Part shown: positions 57,603 through 64,000 of the stretch, piece by piece
How positions within the stretch are numbered: the first letter of the stretch is position 1
How the letters are laid out: each line of letters starts with the position of its first letter
Assembly (NCBI GenBank): GCA_001692895.1
Contig: KV748268.1
Location: 248,001-312,000 of the forward strand
From: Cenococcum geophilum 1.58
Lineage: Eukaryota; Ascomycota; Dothideomycetes; Gloniales; Gloniaceae
DNA: 64,000 nt
Direction: 5' to 3'
Program-made: the position numbers and the translations under genes
Notes under the pieces: model-generated
Databases searched by the model: none
What the model was told of the DNA's origin: nothing
Seen by the model: the letters and a program-made list of their open reading frames with translations, nothing else

Positions 57603-58060
57603 AAGATGTATAGCTTAGGAGATCGGCTTAGGTAGGAAGTCATTATATAATACTTCTCTTCCTTTCTCCGTTTGGGTTAATCTAAGAAATTTAAATGTAT
57701 ATCTCGTCTATAGTCGGTCCGTTAGATATTATATAGCAACTATATTATCTATCTCCTATTAGCCTCCCCTTACCTTACCCTTTACCCTACTATTTATCTT
57801 ATTCTTTACCTTATCCTTACCCTTACCTTACCTATTACCCCTTACCCCCCTAGACGAATTATAAAATCCTAGTTATTGCATCTATTCTACTAAATACTAA
57901 AATAGAATTAGATGATAATAGACTAAAATGAAATAAAAAGTGGTAAAGAATAATAAGATAAACGCGAAATAACTAGGAAAAGGTCCTATATATACTAAGC
58001 GCATAGTTTTAAAGATGTATTTTGTGCTTAAGGGTCACTTCGTAAACGTTACATTCAATC
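57603..58060. other. Intergenic; C/T-rich CCTTACC low-complexity run
   Basis: Between the convergent BTB and DUF3435 relics. At 57,765-57,855 an irregular run of CCTTACC and CTTTACC occurs, and nothing else is recognisable. Confidence 0.6.
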
Positions 58061-60436
58061 TCACCCTACTATAGGAGTTTAGAGAGATGCGCTTATTAGA
58101 AATGCTTTGTAAAAGCAGTTAGAGTGTAAAACCTATATATACGCTTACTAATTGGTAGCTTTTAGTTCCTAAGGCAGATAAAGCATATCTTTAGTCTTTT
58201 CTCCTTATATAAGGATAACTTTACACTCTTTAGCGCTTTAGCCGCTTCTAAAATCTTAGCATCTTCTTTAATCTTAACTTAACTAAGGGCGATACCTACC
58301 CTAAACTGTCTCTGGCGATAACTTGGCCGATACGCTCTACCTTCCTTAATATTACAGTAATCTACAACTGCATTAATAGCATTATTACGTCTACGTATCT
58401 TATCTTCTAGTGACGTGCTAGGTAGCGTTATAATCACTTTAATAAGGTGTTTGTGTTCGGCCGATCTATTATTATTAGATTCTAAGGTTGCTTTAATATC
58501 CTCACTAAATATAACTCCGGAAAGTTGCCGCTTAATGTTAATTACAGCTTGTTCGTTATCCCAATTCTTTTTAATATTTTCCAATAGCGCATTTCTCTAA
58601 CGTTGCCTTTTATTTATAATTTTTTGGCTAAGCTTTTAGTATTCTGTGCTTTCTGTGGTTTTGCGCTTAAGGCTAAGCTTTAGCTTATTTTAAACTTTAA
58701 TTAAGGAACAAATACGCGGGTTCTCATTTACCGATGAGGATTGTTCTATTATTAGGTGCTATAGCCGCCGCGGGTTAATTGATCGGCTTATTTAGCATAC
58801 TGCTTTTATTAACTTTTCTTAAGGCTCTAAGCCTTAAACAATTGCTTATATATCTACGTCAACACGCCGTAAAAGGTAGTGCTTTAGAAACGTTTAAGTG
58901 TCGGCGTGCTGCATTATTAGGTTCTGGAGGGCATCAGTTACATTACCTAAGTAGTAAAGATATTAGAAATGTCTTAGTAGAACCGGCTCTATATAATAAA
59001 ACTTACTATTTTTATTAAATACCTTGCCTGCGCCGTAATAAAGACTATATAGGCGCGCAACCTGCTAAAATCCCGTAATTATACTAAGGTCCTTAATCTA
59101 CGGTAAAAGAGTTAAGTACTATAAAGGTTGGTTAGGTGAGACCTCATAGCTATAAAAAGCTTTAATTGATTGCCAAAATATGGGGATATTATCTAGGTCC
59201 GGATAGAGTAATAGTAATAACTAGTTACGCCTAGGCTTAATATATAGCTTAGTAAGCTATTTTGTAGACGTTAGGTTAGGGGCTCTAAAAGCTTAGTCGG
59301 TAAAAAAAAGGCCTAAGAGAAAGACGTAAGGGCTAAGAATAAGTAAAGGGTTAAAGATAATCTTAGGAATTGGGAAAGTATTACTAGTTCTCTATAAGTA
59401 TAAGGTAAGAGGAATAGGGTAGAAAGATAACACACGCTTCCTTTATACTAAGATATTCCTTAGTGAATTTAAATATAAACTTAAGCACGATATTATAGGG
59501 ACCGCCCTTTGGGTCCTAAATAAGTATAACCATTATATATTAGTAGCATAGGTTTAGAAGAGCTTTAGGTCGGCTCGCAGTATAAAGACCTAGTTATATT
59601 AAGAAATGCACTTATATCCGATGTCGTCTAACTATATATCGCTTCCTTATTATAACTAAGTTAGTTTTAAGGACTAGGGCGAGATCCTCCGCGTCCATAA
59701 TAGTCTTTTCTTACTTTTTCTCACTTAGACTATATTTCTCCGCCAGTTTCCAAAGTACCTAAGAAAGATATCTTAGCTTTACCTTACCTTACTAGGTTAA
59801 AGGATTAACTAAAAATGTAATCACCTTATATATCTAGCGGTTTAGTTCACTAGCAATTTTCCCTCCGGTCGCTCTCTCATATATAAGGCGATAGTACTTC
59901 TAGTATAGGCCAAGCGAGCTAAAAACCTTTATCCCGCACTATTTTCTACTACTTTTTCTTCGTTTCTAGTTTAGGGACCAGTTAAAGAAGCTATAAAGGA
60001 GCCGAAGTGAGAGGACTTAGTACATTTTCTTGGGGTCTTTCCCTATATAGGTGCAGTATTTAGAAATTGTTAGCTCTCTACCAAGTTAGGCCTAAGAGAA
60101 AGCCGTTAAATAGGTTATTACTTACTAATCCTAGTATTCTTCAATGCGGTTAAGGAGAGCTATAGTGGTATTAGCGTAGTCCTATGTCGTAAAATTAGAT
60201 TCCTTAAACTCTTTTAACTATTTAAGGTAATATTTTAGTAAATAGTCTTAATCCTTATAAAGCTATACTTAAGCGGACGCTTCGTAAGCATTTTTAGATT
60301 TAGTAGTGCTATCGGTATCACTATTAGGGACGGTCGGTTCTGTCCAGTAGCTGTTACCGTCGCTGTCTATATCTATATACTTATCGTCGGTAACGCTAGA
60401 TAATAAGCTACGATTTAATAATCGAGCGCGCCGCAT
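58060..60436 (-). pseudogene. DUF3435 tyrosine recombinase relic (Starship captain type)
   Basis: DUF3435 proteins are the tyrosine recombinases that move Starship giant transposons. Read from an ATG at 60,436 (MRRARLLNRSLLSSVTDDK) the minus strand shows an acidic N-terminus, then NTTIALLNRIEEY, FLRPNLVES and APIQGKTPRK, with weaker core text to about 59,250. The catalytic C-terminal part is unmistakable: TGFQQVARLYSLYYGAGK with Arg lost from the YSLR position (Gln here inferred at a stop), then GNVTDALQNLIMQHADT, FLKHYLLRRVDVD carrying the presumed nucleophile Tyr, and IVxGLEP (58,850-59,060). Next come INPRRL, SSSVNENPRICSLIKVQNK and a stop-free patch 58,279-58,584 (WDNEQAVINIKRQLSGVIF, AEHKHLIKVIITLPSTSLED). 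The zinc-type KICFICLRN closes it near 58,180, and the rest of the tail is missing. RIP stops are frequent. The gene is divergent from the GNAT relic. Confidence 0.9.
58947..59006 (-). other. 60-nt spliceosomal intron inside the DUF3435 relic
   Basis: On the minus strand the conserved text YGAGKVFNKN is interrupted by 60 nt that start GTAAGT and end TACTTAG, with a branch-like TACTAAG inside; removing them restores the reading into NVTDALQNL, which is contiguous in relatives I remember. Length, splice sites and branch motif fit a typical ascomycete intron. This shows that the relic came from a genomic gene copy, not from a processed transcript. Confidence 0.75.
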
Positions 60437-61120
60437 TTTAGGGAGCTAAAAAAGAACTTAGGGTAGTGACGGCAAAAAGGATATAGAGAGTAATATAGGG
60501 TTAAGGAGATAGGAGGGTAAAGAATAAGAGAAACGGGGCCTAGGTTAAACGGATTAGAGGTAGGAGCTATAGAGTATATATAGGTTTAGCGCCAGGCGCG
60601 TAAAAGGGTCATACTTTTAGATAAACTGGTCTGCCCGTAAAAAACGGGGCACAGGCTAGGTAAGCGAGAGGCTTAACGTTAGACCGGTAAGCAAGAGGCT
60701 TAGGGCGACAAAGAGTTTTAGTGACGCGACCTCTAAAAACGGCGACAGAACCCTCTAAAACCGGCAGTCAAATCTCCATTTTCTTTTTTAATGGAGTAAA
60801 GAAAGATATTAAAACAGTATAGTATAAATGTAGTTATATCTAAGCCAAGTTTGTTATAAGCTATTTAGTAAATAGCCTAAGCCCAAAATAGTTAGCGTAA
60901 CGCGTTAATATTACCATTTTGGTATATCTATATACTAAAAGGTCCAACTCGCTCTAATTATCTACCTTCTCCCCTAACCTATTAACTAATTCTCTATACG
61001 ATTATACACAAAATTCTTCGTTAAGTCTATTATATTATACTGCCTATTAATAAGCCCTAAGACGTAAGCGCTAGAGAATTCGTAAAGACTTTAAGATAGC
61101 GTTAAAAAACGTCCCTTTAT
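60437..61120. other. Divergent intergenic gap with a palindrome at 60,917-60,940
   Basis: About 690 bp upstream of both the DUF3435 relic (leftward) and the GNAT relic (rightward). Features: paired blocks GCGAGAGGCTTAACG / GCAAGAGGCTTAGGG near 60,665-60,705, paired CTCTAAAAACGGCGACAG / CTCTAAAACCGGCAGTC near 60,730-60,770, and a copy of the dispersed palindrome, TTTTGGTAT ... ATACTAAAA form. If the recombinase was a captain, the element's 5' end would be expected in this gap. Confidence 0.55.
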
Positions 61121-61129
61121 ACCTTCGCG

Positions 61130-62910
61130 AAGGCTATAAATATAACCCGCCTCCTATTCCAGTTTCTATAGATAAAGTAGCTATAGTGGCTTCTAATTAT
61201 ACCTATCTAGCCTTAAGATATTTCTTAACTAATTATGGCCTATTAAAAGTTAAGTAACGCTTATAGTAAGTGTTTAATATATTATCTCACTTCTACGCCT
61301 CGCGTTTTCTTTCCATTCTTTCTAGCTAGTATTTATAATTGTATAGATATAAAGTAAAGCAAGTATTCCTAACCGCTGCCCTATAGCTATTATTACAAAA
61401 TCTCCCTAAGTTACCCTAAATTCCCAACTAGTAATAGTATCCGCTTAATAAAGTTTAAGAGACTAGCACTAAGCTTATAAAGTAAGCAACTAGCATTACT
61501 ATTAAGATTGGTAATAATACGCCGGTATTATCTTCTCCTTACTATAACGCTAAGAAGTATACTATTATAAAGAACGCGGAGTTCTAGGTAATAACCGAAC
61601 CTATAGCGTCTAAAAGCTATAAATAGCCAAAAAAACGGGATATGAGAACTTCTATAAAGGGTAGTAATAACAATAGTAGCGTGTTATTAAAGTTGAATAG
61701 TAACTAGGACCCTACCTATTATATTAAAAAGATTACTAATTAGGGGGGAAACTAGCTCCTAGCTCCGGTAGAATAGGAAGGCCGTAGAGAATTTTTAGGC
61801 CGCAATTTCTATAACCGTATTAAGGCTTAGATAAATAAGTTGGAAAAGGTAAGTAAGGAAAATATAGATATTAGCAATCCTACTTTCGTTGCTAAAACTA
61901 ATAGTAAGGTTGTACTATGCTTTTAGATCCTATCTACCCTTAATATAAAGTTACTATAATTATTTTGGCGAATATACTAAGGATAAGCGCCAGCTCCGTT
62001 ATCTAATTATAATCCTACTAAGCAGCCATAGTGGGAGACCTATATATTAGCTACCTCCGCCCTTCTTTTACTAATTAACATCCCTAAAGCAAAGCTTAAT
62101 ACTATTAAATTTACCTACACCTTGGCGATTAAAGACTTTAAAAGTAATGGCGCTATAAAGAAATATGAAGAGGCTAAGAATGCGAAAAAGCTTAGCGCCG
62201 CTAAGAAAAAACAGCTTAAGCTCTAGAGGAAGCATAACTACCCAGAAATTACTAAAACTTTTATACCTATTAACAGGAGCCTAAAGCCTAAGGCGAACGT
62301 ATATCTTCGCCCTACCTATTCTAAAGATATTGTCCAGATAACTAATCTCTATAACTATTACGTTACTAATACTATATACTATCCTAAGTTTAATCCGCGT
62401 ATAATATAGAATCTTGTTAACCGCCTTACCAATATCCTAACGAATAAACTGCTATAGATTGTTGTGGTTAATCGGTCTAAAGATACTGGTTTTTATAGCT
62501 CGTAGGTAACCTATATCCCTAAAAAAATAGTAGGTTTTATATACGCCGATAATTTCTATTACCCTAGAAGTATATACCGCTATACAGTTAAGTTAGATAT
62601 CTTCACCTACTTGGATTACTGTAATAAAGGAATTGGTAGCTGCTTAATAGACAAGATATTAAATCTTATAGATATTAAGTATTAGGCTAGGGCCGGATAT
62701 AAGTAAATAGCTAAAGTAGACGTATCTAGGTCTATAGGTAGCTAAATTATTAAAACCGTAATCTGCTAGGTGCTGTATAGTATAGGTAATAGCACTAATA
62801 TTCTCTAAACCGCTAAATTTCTCCAACGCTTCGGCTTTAAAAAAGCGGGTAATATTTAGTGCATAGGTTTTAAGTGCGATAAGATATAAACGGTGCCTTT
62901 TAGTTAAAAC
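61130..62910 (+). pseudogene. GNAT-family acetyltransferase relic
   Basis: One plus-strand frame of about 590 codons. The first 380 or so residues are variable and contain YNPPPIPVSIDKVAIVASN and a basic Ala/Lys-rich helix (YEEAKNAKKLSAAKKKQL, 62,160-62,220). The C-terminal third is a GNAT fold: KANVYLRPTYSKDIVQITNL, YNYYVTNTIYY, a strand KKIVGFIYADNFYY, then VKLDIFTYLDY and the acetyl-CoA pyrophosphate-binding motif NKGIGSCLIDKIL (62,618-62,665), fitting (R/Q)xxGxG/A, and a last part TAKFLQRFGFKKAGNI. I recall a similar long ascomycete protein with a disordered N-terminus and C-terminal GNAT domain. In-frame stops are of RIP type. Upstream it is divergent from the DUF3435 relic. Confidence 0.75.
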
Positions 62911-64000
62911 TAATACTAAACAAGCTAACTATACCCAGAGTTAATATGGCTATGTTTCAGTATATAACCGGTAAGGATATTAACGTGGGATTTGGTCCTA
63001 TAAACCCGCTTTAGTTAATTATAGTTACCTTTCCGCTTAACATCGCTTCGCTTTATAAGTCGCTATATCCATATTATCTACCTACTCCTTAATTATCTAA
63101 AAGAAGCAGTCTATCTTATAAAGCTTCTACAGTTCCCTGCTAACGATATTACGGAAAGCGTCACTTATATAGACCTTACTTATACTAAAATGCCTACAAG
63201 CTTTTATATAGAGATTAGTTAAAGATAAATATATAGTATTATGGTTCTAGGCTATTTCTTTTACTAGCCTTTTTTATTTTATAAAATTAAGCTCTAAATC
63301 TTACCTATAGTATATATCCCCTAATCTCATTTTCTAAACAGCCTTATACTTATTAATCCTGTCCTTTAGGATTGACATAAAAATGCTTACTATAAATATT
63401 TAGTAAGTATTTTAGTATTGAAGATAAGGATTACGTTAATGACTTTCTTTTAAAGGCGAGATTATAGATACTTCAATTTACTACTCTGGCTTAGTCTTTC
63501 TTTTACTTATAAAATAGATATAAGATAACTAAGTTCCTTACTCTAATATATTAAATATACTTAAAAATATATCTTATTTAATAACTCTATCTAAAATAGT
63601 ACTAAACGACTACGCTTAAGCACGCCTAGAGTAATCGCGTCCTTTTAAACCGTCACTATGCCAAAATTCCTATTCTATATCTATCTTACATTATATTTAA
63701 GAGCTTTATTAATAATATCTATAATACTTTATAGTATTTAAACCTATTACTTTCTAACTACCTTCCTAACTTTAAGGGTGTCCAATCCGGTAGATACCTT
63801 AGGATTTCTTCTTTTACTTCTAGTCACTTTTTAAGGGATTTTAAGACTTAAAAGGGAGAGTAATAATTGCTACTATTTACGCTTGGGTACTTCTACGCTT
63901 TTTAATAAGACTGACCTAACCTTAGCGTTTTTATATTTGGTTTTACTATATTCTAGCTCTTAATTCTACCTACGCATTATAGTATATTAAGCAACCTTGT
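62911..64000. other. No recognisable gene to the window end
   Basis: A short plus-strand stretch at 63,095-63,215 reads LKEAVYLIKLLQFPAND and ESVTYIDLTYTKMP without stops but is too short to assign. The remainder is AT-rich with leucine-rich chance frames. Confidence 0.4.

Noticed and set aside
58779-59018. Plus-strand open frame of 79 codons
   Set aside because: It lies antisense to the most conserved part of the DUF3435 relic and spans its intron.
60905-60945. TTAC near the palindrome as a Starship target site
   Set aside because: TTAC is present but the following spacing and base do not fit the remembered TTAC(N7)A pattern, and no matching direct repeat was found to the left.

Overview
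The window looks like a gene graveyard from a filamentous ascomycete (Pezizomycotina) that uses repeat-induced point mutation (RIP). The dinucleotide TA is everywhere and CA/TG are rare. Nearly every recognisable coding stretch keeps its reading frame over long distances but is studded with TAA/TAG where Gln or Trp codons would be expected, and His, Arg and Cys are often replaced by Tyr. I see no gene that looks intact, and no tRNA or rRNA gene. The organism is inferred from this signature and from fungus-only families (FunK1 kinase, DUF3435 recombinase, Fot1/pogo and Tad-like elements); the species cannot be told.

Layout. 0-8 kb: AT-rich debris, a Fot1/pogo transposase relic on the minus strand, a 14-bp minisatellite and an array of units of about 185 bp interrupted by an LTR fragment. 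8-12 kb: a long single-exon relic of unknown function (plus). 13-17 kb: a P-loop NTPase relic of Crinkler/RHS type (minus), then an OrsD-like N-terminal relic (plus). 17.8-22.3 kb: a nest of solo LTRs and a LINE bracketed by oppositely oriented arrays of a 60-bp palindromic unit. 22.7-25.5 kb: an unidentified minus-strand relic and a 12-bp minisatellite. 26-30.3 kb: plus-strand relics, with a chromo-like C-terminus and a patch of milder RIP. 31-35 kb: protein kinase, unknown and membrane-protein relics (minus). 35.5-39 kb: a segment with inverted subterminal arrays that encloses a C2H2 zinc-finger relic. 40-45 kb: long unidentified relics. 45-49 kb: minisatellites and a FunK1 kinase relic (minus). 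50-57.6 kb: unidentified relics, a large 17-bp minisatellite and a BTB/POZ relic (plus). 58-60.4 kb: a DUF3435 (Starship captain-type tyrosine recombinase) relic on the minus strand with a recognisable 60-nt intron. 61.1-62.9 kb: a GNAT acetyltransferase relic (plus).

How the parts may fit. The DUF3435 gene points leftward. If it was the captain of a Starship, the element's 5' end should lie between about 60.4 and 61.1 kb and its cargo to the left (BTB, FunK1, other kinase, unidentified genes), with the GNAT gene outside. This is an inference; no element edges or target duplication were proven. A second, independent signal is a short palindrome (arms TTTCGGCAT / ATGCCGAAA around a short spacer). 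It recurs at a dozen or more places, often at the ends of coding relics or next to minisatellites, and also occurs in the gap upstream of the captain.
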